Below are positions 23,201-36,000 of a DNA stretch of 64,000 nucleotides, piece after piece (the first letter of the stretch is position 1; each line of letters starts with the position of its first letter). Made by a program: the position numbers and the translations under genes. Origin of the DNA: Tubulanus polymorphus (Eukaryota; Nemertea; Palaeonemertea; Tubulaniformes; Tubulanidae); assembly GCF_964204645.1 (NCBI RefSeq), contig NC_134025.1, forward strand, positions 310,001 to 374,000, written 5' to 3'. The notes beneath the pieces were generated by a model that ran no database searches, had not been told where the DNA came from, and saw only the letters and a program-made list of their open reading frames with translations.

Positions 23201-26200
23201 TAGAAACGACCTCAGTAAAGTGACGACTTATACAAATGACAAATTGTAATGCGAGTATGATTTGATAATTACATGTGCTTCGGCCATTCCCCTTCTTTCA
23301 GTTGGATTTTTCACTGATTTCATCAAAGCAACAGGAGTGTCCAATAAATACCGTTTATGCTGTAATAAATACATTTCATCGTCTTATAAAATGATATTTC
23401 AACGTCACGTGTAAAAGGGATGATATTTTTACCTCTGAGATCGAGTTGACGATAGCGTAGTTAGATTTTGGACTGACCCATATTTTATTGATACCGGGTA
23501 AAGTTTCAACGCGATCGATTTCATTCAAAGCTCGATTGTAATCAACGACCTGAATTTAAAACAGAACATCACCTTTATCAACAACGCTATGAGACACCAC
23601 ACAATAATGAAAAAAGCGTCTGAAAAAATATAAATGAAATGTAAGCAGTTTATTCAACGTTTCGAACGTATTCTAGTAGTCATCATATTAAGAAATATTT
23701 CGTGAACTGAAGGGTTTTCAAGGAGATGACATTGAAAGCATAAAGCCGAAAGCTGAATAAACTACACTATCTCAATGAGGCTTGTTATCGTATATGTGGG
23801 ATTTTATCATCTTTACAACACAGACTCATCAGGTTCATTAAATGGTGATTCTAATGCCTCTTACCTCGACGCATTTACTCTCCTCTGTATGTGGACAATA
23901 ACCATCAGGATGTACTAATCCGAAGTGCCATCTTAAATCTGGATTTGAAAGTCTTTCAGTTTTGTGTTTTATAAACAATCTAGAACAAAATATTTACAAT
24001 GTAACTAGTTACGTTTCGTGGTGTTTCCGTGTAAGGGTTTATTACACGTGGGGATTACAATGTAATAAATATCTCAAAACAAATCAATCAATCAAATTAT
24101 TAAGAGGGAAAATGAGTCATCCTTCATTTCAAATATACCTCACTCGATTCATTTCAATAATCGCGTAGGACATGAACACAGGATTAAACGGTACATCAGC
24201 GCCACGTAAATTAAACAACCCTACAAAAATAAAAAAAGTATCTAATCCCACTATAACAACGCACACTAAACTGTTAGAAAATAAACAAGATTTTATTAAT
24301 TCCGGAGATTATTTAGCGGAATTATGAGATGGATGTGTACCCGTGGTGTTACTACTTACAGGCAATATCAGTGAGGTCTGTTAAAACCATCGCATCAACT
24401 TCAGCATTCTTCATCATTTTACGAATTTTACTAGTTTTATTCCACCAAGACATACCTGACAAATAACCGCACTCATTGTGAACAGATAACATGACTTAAG
24501 AGTCAAAGAGTCAAATCCTAACTCACAACTGGGTTTAACATCCAGTTTCATGGTTGTTAGTAAAGTAATACACGGTAGTTGTGGGGATGGGTTTGCGAGG
24601 AACCCACAATATGAGCCATGGGCATTATCCTTGGGATCCATTTTTTTGTGACTTACCCGTTAACCGTTGTGGCATTATAATAATTGTGCTGTTCGGCTCA
24701 TACGATCTCTCTTTCACCGGCCAAATGGCGTCTATCAAATTCTTTTGTATCGATATCAATTTAATTCCGTTTCTCAGAGATTTAGAAAGTCGATTCCAAG
24801 CGTTCCATGTATAAAGAGTAGGGTCGACTCCGACTCGACCTCCACGTGTTAATTCGCTATTCAACCATTGCGCAATTGAAAGGTCATCTGTAGTTAAAAA
24901 AAGGAATTATTGTTTTGAGAAAATAGAGAATCCATGCAAGTTCAATGTCAGGAAATTCTCGGGATATTTCACTTGTTTTGTTGTTTTGGTTTTATGAGTT
25001 TCTGTATGGGCGGTTTGCGGTGTGGGGGTATATTTACATTTAACCAGAATCCAGCTACAATCAAGTTGTTGATCGGCTTGTAAAAAATATCTTCCATCCG
25101 TCCATAAAGCAGCTTTATACCGAGTTACCACTGCTACACCTAAACACACAATAAAACATCATTATACGTACCGGTATAGTTCTCTAGTGTAGCGCTGTGT
25201 AAATTGGTATTTTCTCTCTTCAATTTCTATTAAAGTTAGTTGTAAAAACAAGAAACATATTTTCTTGGGCTACAGACTACAATACGGACTATAGGTTACA
25301 GAATGGCTGTATGATTTTCACTAAATTCCTATCAGATTCTGGATCTGATGACTCAAATGCAAAATAGACTTAATTCAATTGTTTGCTATATTAGATTGAC
25401 GATTTAAGCATGACGATATTAGATTTTGAAGGAAATGAGATGTTTAATTGATTAGCATCTGTGGGGAATAAATAACAGGATCTAAACACAATTAATAATG
25501 ACCGGAATTCAAACCGCTGGTAAAAACCCCGATACGTATTCATTACAGAAGTGGTGATATGAATTTAAAGATTTCTATGTATGTGGGTGAAAGTGGGTGA
25601 ATAGCTAGAGAGGTGATTGTTTGCCATTGTATAAATGTCAAGAGATCAACAAAATATTGCTAATCTAATTATCTAAAAATGCAGCTACAGTTAGTAATTA
25701 GATTTAGAATAGACTTTAAAAGCGATTCAGTGTCAATAGAAAGCCATTGTAAACCACATAGGGTATCAGTGTTAGTGAATAGAGTTACCACACCTGACTG
25801 GTCACCAGTCACCACACCTGACTGGTCACCAGTCACCAAACTGAACAGACTGACTTCCAAACCATCTGAATCACTATTGGTCTACGGTCTAGTGGTTAGT
25901 ATGCTCGGCTGGTATCCTGGAGGTTCTGAGATCGAAACCAATCTAGGCTTAGGGTTCACCTAGGGTTAGGGTTAACGGCTGCATTGGTTAACCCTTGGGT
26001 TATTTTTAGCGGCGGTTGGTCGTGGTGTTTTTTTTTCTTTTGTGAATAGAATCACCACACCTGACTGGTCACCACAGAAAGATGGTCACTACTCAGACCA
26101 TATATATAGTCGTTACCTGCTGATCCACTAAAACCGCTGATATACTGACGTCTTTTATCGTAATCAGCCGTGTATTCACTCTACAAATTACACAAATACA

Positions 26201-28695
26201 AACAATTATCAGATATATATCATAATACCTGAATTATCTCGTATAGAAACCACAATTCATTTTCAACTCAACAGTCAAAATCTTTATTCCAAACTGTCAT
26301 GCGGCCAACATTAATTCATTTTCAATTAGTTAACATTAGAATCGAATCTGTGGAACTGGGGGTCCTGAATTATAATTACCTGATGAGCATCTTCTGAAGG
26401 TATAATGTAGGCTTCTATAGGCCCATTTTTGTTCATTAATCCATTATTTGACATGGCGCGCCGGAGTGAATCTAATCTATCACGTGTATCGACTTCAGTC
26501 GCTGGTGCCGTGTGGTACTGCGTTAATAAATACGATATCAAATCACTTTTGAGCAATATCTCAAATACAGAGATATTTATATTCAAAATACAGAGATATT
26601 TGTTACATTTAAACACAAAGTATCTTAGCATATTTCAATTAATGTAGATTGTTGAATGCAACCTGTAAATGTAATCAGGGCCACGCGCAGTCATCGCTTT
26701 AGATAGTTAAGACTCCTGATTCCATAGCCGATAAAACAATTAAGGACGACTTATGGAAGTCACAATTTTGCAGCTAAATCCTGGTTCCACGGGTAAGAGT
26801 TATCACTGGGAACTAAATTAGTTCATCAAAACTTGTGGAACTAGGACCAGGTGGCGCTCTGGCCCTGGACAGAAATCTATATCAAGTTATTGTTTAAGAC
26901 TTCCATTTCTTCATTTGAATAAATACAGAAGGTAATTGTAATTGTAAATGTAAATTTGTGGTCGACTATTCCATTCGTTATGCGAAACGTTACATGAATA
27001 TTCAATCAGCTGAGTTCAGTATAATCAGTGAGTAAGAGATTGATTGAAATAACCTCATTAACCGTAAACCCCGTAATTTATTAATTACTCTCAATTAGGA
27101 CAAAAAGAATCGTGATCAATCGTATATTAATTGAATTAGACATAAAACAAACCCTTACGACCCTAAAACACTCAATATGCGTCTCAAACTGCAGTATATT
27201 GTACAATATTTGTAGATCACAGTTCACAAAAAGAACTATAATTTATTGGTGGAAAATAATCACGCAATAGAAAGCACTGAATAAATGTGATATAAAATGC
27301 TGGGAGTCCGAAATGTTTACAGGATTAGTCTCTTTGTGTGCTGCTGGATTGTAATAACATCTTCATGAAGATTACTGTTAGGATAAATTCGAATATTTGT
27401 TGAACTATATTTTTCATTCTTAGTGTTCGGAGATTTTATAACATCTCATTACAACCGATCGACTCAAATTTATGGAAACACTACAGAATTCATTATTCAC
27501 AAATTGACACATTTTCTGCGACATGGCCTCCTTGATTATCATTTTTATATTTTTGACTTAGGTATTTTGGTTATTTTTAATTTTGTATACGGTAGATTTT
27601 GATCGTAGGAGCTGCGTAACTTACACTGGTGATATTGGTACATTTAGTTCTATTTGCGGCGGAGGGAGGAGCCCCGGAGGGAGGAGCAGCATTCCGTCGA
27701 GATCGTGTATGATCGTCAGACGATAATGACGTCACATCAATCTCAGCATCAATCTCATTATTCTCTCTCAACACGTCTCCGAATACAATACTACCTAAAA
27801 TACAATAAACACTGATTGTACCTCCCTCGTCTCCCCTCAACAAGGACCCTCATCGACTGTATATACCCCATACCTCAGGATCCATCGACTAAACATCCAC
27901 CCACTCACCTCGACCTCCCGGCAGAGACCACGGACATATAAAATCTAGCATTCTGGTCTACCTGGCTATCAGGCCTATTGCAACCACCCAATCTCTCTGG
28001 TACCCCATCTACCCTCACCCCCATATACATCTACCAGTGTAGTCTAACCCCCTGTGACCCCCCATCTACCCTCACCCCCATATACATCTACCAGTGTAGT
28101 CTAACCCCCTGTTACCCCCTGTGACCCCCATCTTCCCGGACCTCCTGTTGCCAGTATAACAATCTCCGGCATAACAAGTTGTTATGCGTATTTATTTATA
28201 GATAAGAAAATGTAATATTTACAAATATTAACACGGCATCTGAACAGGTGTTTCCAGTTGTTCAGTGGTGGTTACTGAGTGTAAGATGTAAAACACGAAA
28301 TATTGTAAATTTGGAGAAATTAATTTACGAAAACTATTTGTATCGATACATCGAAATGATAAAATTATATCATTATATTTCTAGAATAATATATAGAACA
28401 AATAGAGGACCCCGCGCGCGGTTCTGTGTGCATTGAATTTATTTCTGTCTGTTGCCCTAATCTTTATATCCATAAAATCTATTGTAATCATCACTCTATC
28501 AAAACAGCATCGATATTTCTAGAATTGTATTAAACTTTCATAATTCAAGAAAGCTCGCTTGGAATTTTCAATATTCTGATGAAAATTTTGCAAGCGTAGA
28601 ATAATTTATTCATTCTTCTAACGGTTTTAAATGTTTAATGATGTACCTGATAAAATAAGTGAGATCGAGATTATCCAAACTGGAGGCACCATCAT
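20228..28695 (-). CDS. XPNPEP2: Membrane-anchored Xaa-Pro aminopeptidase, copy 1 (altered active-site motif)
   Basis: Twenty-one in-phase exons encode 736 residues: 28695-28647, 27794-27625, 26517-26380, 26180-26117, 25139-25038, 24887-24657, 24455-24360, 24220-24139, 23979-23865, 23549-23433, 23359-23273, 22960-22910, 22826-22765, 22590-22441, 22070-22010, 21712-21643, 21357-21253, 21181-21104, 20836-20760, 20675-20577 and 20434-20228. The start [16 protein letters not shown] is a signal peptide. The catalytic pita-bread domain shows the family's metal ligands Asp499 (LLDSGGQY), Asp510 (TTDVTRT), His573, Glu610 (DEPGYYEDG) and Glu624, plus His479, His569 and His582. The tail [15 protein letters not shown] ends at the stop, as in GPI-anchored XPNPEP2. 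The family removes an N-terminal residue preceding proline. In this copy the usual HGTGHG reads HDTDHG (Gly570Asp, Gly572Asp), so activity may be reduced or changed although the frame is intact. Confidence 0.92.
20884..20995 (+). mobile_element. tRNA-like SINE fragment (copy 1 of duplication)
   Basis: A-box-like GTGTAGCGGATACAG (20,891) and B-box GGGTTTGAGCC (20,931) are followed by TGCGGTTAGGGTAAG and a T run at 20,986. It lies in an intron, with sense opposite to the host gene. The duplicated counterpart is at 30,733-30,848. Confidence 0.55.
25770..26060 (+). mobile_element. VNTR plus tRNA-head SINE in intron 4 (copy 1)
   Basis: CACACCTGACTGGTCACCAGT units (25,790-25,838) precede a tRNA-like head with A-box GGTCTAGTGGTTAG (25,887) and B-box GATCGAAACC (25,930). 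TAGGGTTAGGGTTAACGG and a T run (26,028) follow. The arrangement matches the element at 1.15-1.40 kb. In copy 2 (39,290-39,500) the VNTR part is deleted and the head has diverged. Confidence 0.6.
28010..28135. repeat. Duplicated 57-base unit, intron 1 of copy 1
   Basis: The block CTACCCTCACCCCCATATAC ... GTGTAGTCTAACCCCCTGT is present twice here and once in copy 2 (about 41,430-41,475), so the unit number changed after the gene duplication. Confidence 0.8.
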
Positions 28696-29711
28696 CCGTC
28701 CAGAGGCAGCGGTGGCAGGCGACCGAAGTATAACTACACCAGAAACGATCTGGTTAGAACACAATGTAGCTATTGTGGCTATTGTTCTTTCACTCTCTCT
28801 CTCACTCGCGGCGGCGGCGGCAGTTTGTGGTATTTTAATCGTCTATACACGACATACCAATAACATATGTAAGAAATTAACCCTCATAGAATCTTACTTT
28901 CATTCAATTCAATGTCGTCGTTGTCGAATGTTTTCTATCGAGGTGAAGTTTGACCCTTGTTGAGAGATCGGGTTGTGATTCTCAGGTCATTTATATTACG
29001 ATAAACTTTATCATCGATAAATCCAATTAACACGTGATAATCCAATAGTTTTCTTAACCGAAAATACATTAATCTTCACTTGATTACAACATATCAGATC
29101 CCACTTTAACCAATCAGGAACAAGCTGCACAACACCAAACTCCGATCTGTGAGATCTCGATTTATATTGATTCATATCGCATTCTATTCATCTCCTCGTC
29201 TATAGTTTTATTACACTCTTCATTGTCTGTGGATGAGATATCTGCGCCTCGTGTATGACATGTACATGATAGTGCGATCATTCAAATTATGGTCATTTTA
29301 TGACTTGTTAGTTTAAGTACACAGATAACGTTTTGTAGAAGTTCACGTAGTTCATATTGCAGCGAGATTGATAGAGATACATTTCATGAATGATGTAATT
29401 CAAATCTATGGGGTTCAGATCTACAGGATCCAGTTCCACAGTTCTCAGGAACTCTAAGAGTCCTCGGAAATGTTAACTGATTCTAACTGTAGTCAAACTT
29501 ACAACTGTTGAAGTGCGTACAATTCAAATTATTTGCTGCTTCAAATATATTGAAACTAGGTAATAAGTGTAAAGAAAAATCCTCACAACGATTTTTTCTT
29601 CAAGATATTCACTCGCTTTGTCCGAGAATTAAGATTGTTAAGATTGCACAAACTTAGTACGAAGTCACGTTAGTCAACCTTGACCTTCTGCTTCGGTTAG
29701 CCGCCTAAATG
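28696..29711 (-). promoter_or_regulatory. 5' flank of XPNPEP2 copy 1
   Basis: About 1 kb upstream of the signal-peptide ATG, duplicated almost exactly upstream of copy 2 (42,066-43,089). It includes a (GGC)n run (28,811) and an AC-poor, T/A-rich body. No TATA box or initiator can be assigned with confidence. The plus-strand open frame at 28,631-28,963 is antisense to exon 1 and its upstream region and is not supported. Confidence 0.4.
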
Positions 29712-29714
29712 ACG

Positions 29715-29815
29715 CCATGGACCTCAGATAAACTGGTCACTCAGTCTCCACGGACCTCACAGATAAACTGGTCACTCAGTCTCCACGGACCTCACAGATA
29801 AACTGGTCACACTCC
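29715..29815. repeat. Residual 33-bp minisatellite at duplication junction
   Basis: Three units (CTCAGATAAACTGGTCACTC type) abut TAGCCGCCTAAATGACG directly. This marks the exact join of copy 1 right end to copy 2 left end at about 29,711. Confidence 0.9.
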
Positions 29816-30080
29816 ATAGACGAAGACTCCCTTGATATATCAATATACAAATTTTCATTTCTTATCATTTCTTTATAAGTACAAATATTTGTTGATGGTA
29901 AAAAATTGATTTTTTTTCTCCTGGACGATGAGAAGGAAACCTCTTGTTTATACATCCACGTGCCAGGGGTAGGCACGCTTCATCTAACTAGACAGAGGTA
30001 ACAGGAGATTATCATATAAAGTGTATATACTACAAGCTATGAATAGAGTTGTGATGGGGATGATTTGAGGAGGTTGAGAG

Positions 30081-33000
30081 TTACATCGATAAAACTATTG
30101 TTACAATCATTCCAACGATAAAAGTCCATTTAGCTCGAAAATTATTGGAATTATTAAATATTGCGGCTTCTGATATTTTCTTAGTCCGTAGCCGTAGCCA
30201 CTCGTAAGCGTCAAGGTGACCTTGACGTTTCAGTTCATTACCAATTACACTTAAACATCTCTCATTGTAGTAATTCAACCATTTCCTCTGCAAAAATAAT
30301 AGAAAACCGTAACATTGCATTTGCTTAGATTTTTCTGAGTTTGTAATCGTCACTTTCGACTGAATTTTCTGCAATGCGATATCTGTGCACCACGACCTAC
30401 ATTTTATACAGAGCTGTTTTTGATATTTACCTGATCTTGAGACAACATCGAATAATTGATGAGATTTGGTTCGAACGGAACCAATGTTATTGGTTCCCAC
30501 GTCAAATACCTATCACCACCAAAGTTATGCTACAAAAAAACCCATCCAACAATAGTCATAAATATTTCAATTTGCTGGTGATTCCAGGTTTATGGAATGT
30601 TTGTATTTCTCACCTTTGTTTTCGCTTTTGTGACCATAAGAATTGTTTCTAATCTAATTCCAAATTTACCATCCTCGTAATACCCGGGTTCTACAAGACA
30701 AACACACATCAAGTTCCTGAGACTAATACAGCTCGGTTGTGTAGTGGATACAGAGGTCTATGTGCTGGAGGTCGGCCGGGTTTGAGCCAATCTGCGGTTA
30801 GGGTAAGTAAGGGTGTCGACCTTTGCCTGGAAGATTTTTTTTTTTTAATTTCTTGCTGCGGTTCCAGCTCTCAACTAACAATAACATTTATGGCGAATCT
30901 TGGGTTGAGAGGTTTTGAAAAAGATCAGCCTCAATTGAAAAAAGATTTCTTACCATCTGATAAAAACATTCCTTCCATTAACGCATTATCATCACCACCT
31001 TGAGAAACACCAGATCCAATCCATATCGGCCCTATAGAAATACGATTCATATTGATCTGAAGAATCACAGAATTATAATCAGTGTAAAGAAGTTCATTGA
31101 TTTACCTTCATGAACGCTGAGATAGGCTCCTATACCGTGACCAGTACCGTGTCTGTAATCTAAACCTACAGACCATAGGGGTTCACGAGCTTTTATATCC
31201 AATTCTCTCCCTGTATAACAGATTAAACACATCCCATTTTGATTATAGGCTCGTCGTATTATGACTATATACGTCTAAAGTTTGTTATAAATTCCATCTT
31301 CACAGAAACAGCAATAAATGTTATTTTAATGTATTATACGTATTCATCACTGTTTCTGTGAAAATGAGATTTCGATTTATAAACTTTGAAATATCATCAA
31401 TTGTGAGATTCATCACTGAGAGAATATATCAGCATCAGTCAACATATGATCTCATTCTTCATGAAATCATTTAGATTTATCTGATGGAATCTTACCCAGT
31501 GTTCCCACTGGCCAAACAGCCATAGCTACATTTATAGATCCCATTAAAACTCGCGTGTAGGTCTCCTAAAAACCGGTGAAACAAACAACGTTAAACAAGA
31601 TGGACCTAAATGATGAAGTCCTCGCTAAAAGATTTGGTTCAGTTCCATCATTTTCGGTTAAGTTCGAATCTTGGGTTTTAAAATTTTCAATATGTCTTTA
31701 CTCCAGATTCAGATTTTGGGAATTGTTGTCCCTCTTAAGCCTAAGCCTCGAATCTGGGACCTCTGACATTTTGCCATATGTGCAAACATCTACACCTGGA
31801 GTCAGTGGTGGTCATAGATTCAGATCTTAACCGACAACTGTGGAACTGAAGCGTGGACCTACTATTTCCCAAGGTGTTGGTTCTCCATAATGAAAAGTTC
31901 TCGTGACATCAGTGGTACCTTCACTGTTACAAATATAAAACACTATCTCTGTTAGAATCAAATGTCACATCGAGAATCTGAATCAGTCTCCTCAATTAGT
32001 TTCTTTATTCTGGACTGTAGCTTCTTGAAGATAACTATCAGTTTACAGTCGGAACGTTGAAAAAATTATTATTGGCTCAAGGAAATATTTCAGACTCTTT
32101 ATTCTTAGTGTGCAGGGATTTTATGTCATCTTTACAACACGGACTCAGAGTGTTTCACCAATGGTATATAAAGTTATAGATAGCAATTTTGTATAATTGC
32201 ATTCAGTTAATACATAAGCGTCACAAAGGCATTGTACGTAATGGGGTACTTACAGGAGTGATATTGTAAGGGGGTGGGTGGGTGTGGGGTACTTACAGAT
32301 ATTGTCCTCCTGAGTCTAATAAATACATTTCTTTATTAGTAATCTCTCTATCAGTAATATTAGTAGGTGTATAATGTATAATGGCACCATGTGGTCCTGC
32401 CGCAGATATCGTTCCAAAACTTAAACCTTTATTATCCGGTTGTTCGCTGTATGGATAGAAAACATTCAGATTTCTATTTTCAAAACCTCTTTAATTCAAA
32501 TGCTCTTTCAGCACTGAAGACGTTTATATACTCAATTGCTATGAGCCATTTTCAAAAAAGAGAGTAGTAACGTTTTGAAAATGGCTGATGGAATTGAGTC
32601 GCAAAGTTTCTACAGCTTACCGTCTGTACTTTTCAAGTACATTAGCAGCCGACAATTCAGTCCAATATTTGCCTTCTTTTACCTGGAAATTTCACAAATT
32701 ATGTTCACGACATAACAACATAGTTTAATTACGGGTTTGGTTTGAGTAAGATTTTATATACAAACCTCTCGTTCTAGTTTAGTTAGAAATTGTATCAAAG
32801 CTATCGCATCTTTAACCTAAAAATTAAACATGATACTCATCAAATATAGGTTTACACATCACAGTCATCTGAATCCAGTTCTTGGTTTAATTCCACTCCT
32901 CTTCAATGAGTTAATTATTGAATCAAATCTGAACTCGCAACTGCGGAACTGGATTCTGATTGGTGAAATCTGACACTAAAGGTTTTGTCAATGAGACTTC

Positions 33001-36000
33001 ACTATAAGTCGTCATCTTAAAGACTTATGACTTACACGTAGAATTGAACTAGACATACGAGACTCAAAAATAGAAACGACCTCAGTAAAGTGACGACTTA
33101 TACAAATGACAAATTGTAATGCGAGTATGATTTGATAATTACATGTGCTTCGGCCATTCCCCTTCTTTCAGTTGGATTTTTCACTGATTTCATCAAAGCA
33201 ACAGGAGTGTCCAATAAATACCGTTTATGCTGTAATAAATACATTTCATCGTCTTATAAAATGATATTTCAACGTCACGTGTAAAAGGGATGATATTTTT
33301 ACCTCTAAGATCGAGTTGACGATAGCGTAGTTTGATTTTGGACTGACCCATATTTTATTGATACCGGGTAAAGTTTCAACGCGATCGATTTCATTCAAAG
33401 CTCGATTGTAATCAACGACCTGAATTTAAAACAGAACATCACCTTTATCAACAACGCTATAAGACCCCACACAATAATGAAAAAAGAGTCTGAAATATAA
33501 ATGAAATGTAAGCAGTTTATTCAACGTTTCGAACGTATTCTAATAGTCACCATATTAAGAAATATTTCGTGAACTGAAGGGTTTTCAAGGAGATGACATT
33601 GAAAGCATAAAGCCGAAAGCTGAATAAACTACACTATCTCAATGAGGCTTGTTATCGTATATGTGGGATTTTATCATCTTTACAACACGGACTCATCAGG
33701 TTCATTAAATGGTGATTCTAATGCCTCTTACCTCGACGCATTTACTCTCCGCTATGTTTGGACAATAACCATCAGGATTTACTAATCCCAAGTGCCATCT
33801 TAAATTTGGATTTGAAAGTCTTTCAGTTTTGTGTTTTATAAACAATCTAGAACAAAATATTTACAATGTAACTAGTTACGTTTCGTGGTGTTTCCGTGTG
33901 AGGGTTTATTACACGTGGGGATTACAATGTAATAAATATCTCAAAACAAATCAATCAATCAAATTATTAAGAGGGAAAATGAATCATCCTTCATTTCAAA
34001 TATACCTCACTCGATTCATTTCAATAATCGCGTAGGACATGAACACAGGATTAAACGGTACATCAGCGCCACGTAAATTAAACAACCCTACAAAAATAAA
34101 AAAGTCTCTAATCCCACTATAACAACGCACACTAAACTGTTAGAAAATAAACAAGATTTTATTAATTCCGGGGATTATTTAGCGGAATTATGAGATGGAT
34201 GTGTACCCGTGGTGTTACTACTTACAGGCAATATCAGTGAGGTCTGTTAAAACCATCGCATCAACTTCAGCATTCTTCATCATTTTACGAATTTTACTAG
34301 TTTTATTCCACCAAGACATACCTGACAAATAACCGCACTCATTGTGAACAAACAACATGACTCAAGAGTCAAAGAGTCAAATCTTAACTCACAACTGGGT
34401 TTAACATCCAGTTTCATGGTTGTTAGTAAAGTAATACACGGTAGTTGTGGGAATGGGTTTGCGAGGAACCCACAATATGTGCCATGGGCATTATCCTTGG
34501 GATCCATTTTTGTGTGACTTACCCGTTAACCGTTGTGGCATTGTAATAATTGTGCTGTTCGGCTCATACGATCTCTCTTTCACCGGCCAAATGGCGTCTA
34601 TCAAATTCTTTTGTATCGATATCAATTTAATTCCGTTTCTCAGAGATTTAGAAAGTCGATTCCAAGCGTTCCATGTATAAAGAGTAGGGTCGACTCCGAC
34701 TCGACCTCCACGTGTTAATTCGCTATTCAACCATTGCGCAATTGAAGGGGCATCTGTAGTTAAAAAAAGGAATTATTGTTTTGAGAAAATAAAGAATCCA
34801 TGCAAGTTCAATGTCAGGAAATTCTCGGGATATTACACTTGTTTTGTTGTTTTGGTTTTATGAGTTACTGTATGGGTGGTTTGCGGTGTGGGGGTATATT
34901 TACATTTAACCAGAATCCAGCTACAATCAAGTTGTTGATCGGCTTGTAAAAAATATCTTCCATCCGTCCATAAAGCAGCTTTATACCGAGTTACCACTGC
35001 TACACCTAAACACACAATAAAACATCATTATACGTACCGGTATAGTTCTCTAGTGTAGCGCTGTGTAAATTGGTATTTTCTCTCTTCAATTTCTATTAAA
35101 GTTAGTTGTAAAAACAAGAAACATATTTTCTTGGGCTACAGACTACACCACTCTTAAAACAAAGGGTTCTACCGTAGAACCTTTAGGGGTTCTTGGGCTT
35201 GCCTCCCAGGGAGAACCCCTAAAGGTTCTTCAAAGAACCTTTTTTGCAGGGTTCCTTGAAACCCTGGTAAAGGTTCTTTGAAGAACCATTTCGTATAAAG
35301 GGTTCTTGTTAGAACCCTTTCAATATTATCAAATGGTTCTTGACAGGGTTCTTGGGAGAATCATTTAAAGGTAATTTATTTTTAGGGTTCCTCATTCATT
35401 TTTTGACTGCTCAAGCTGTTCATGATTTGTCCATCCTCTGTTATGTTTGACTGCTCCCTTAATCCTCATGTGGATAAAAAAACTGATGATAAGAATCGCG
35501 TAAAATTAATATCATATAAACCTTTTTATAATAAAATCTCATGAATTGAAATATTAATGATAAATATGTTTACAATAAATGATACAAAAATAGTTTCACT
35601 AATTGGTTACATGTACAATAAGATTGAAAGATGGAGAACTTTTTTCAGTGCGCTAATCGCTTGGTATCTTAAATCGGTTGGGATTTTTTCCACACTAAGT
35701 CTAAAACGTTCTGAGAATATCAAAGTTTTTGAAAAGTTAGTGGGATAAGATGTAAGATGATATGCTAAACGTATAATAGGCCGACTTATGGCAGGCCACT
35801 CCGCTTATTAAGAATCTGTCCACTTTCAATTAACTATAAGCCATCTTCTAAATAAGTTTGTTTCAACGCGCTGCCACCCTCGCAACCTTTCAACCGCAAC
35901 GTCCGGATTATAGTCGTATATTTCCTGAAATATAAATAATATTGAGAACAATTAATGGTGTAATAAAATCGATTATGTTTTGCAATAATGCACACTCTGC

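Larger units (their letters stand above)
19690..29711. repeat. Tandem segmental duplication, copy 1
   Basis: About 10 kb from the 33-bp array through the XPNPEP2 gene and about 1 kb upstream, ending at TAGCCGCCTAAATGACG (29,695-29,711). The same end sequence occurs at 43,071-43,087, where it runs on into unique DNA. Copy 1 has about 330 bases (25,536-25,862) that are missing from copy 2. Confidence 0.95.

Noticed and set aside
20228..28695. Copy 1 of XPNPEP2 as a pseudogene
   Set aside because: All 21 exons keep frame and splice sites, and every metal ligand is present. The motif change is notable but is not a break.
28631..28963. 110-codon plus-strand frame near XPNPEP2 exon 1
   Set aside because: It is antisense to the signal-peptide exon and its flank. 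The matching region in copy 2 has a frame-disrupting base loss near 42,120.
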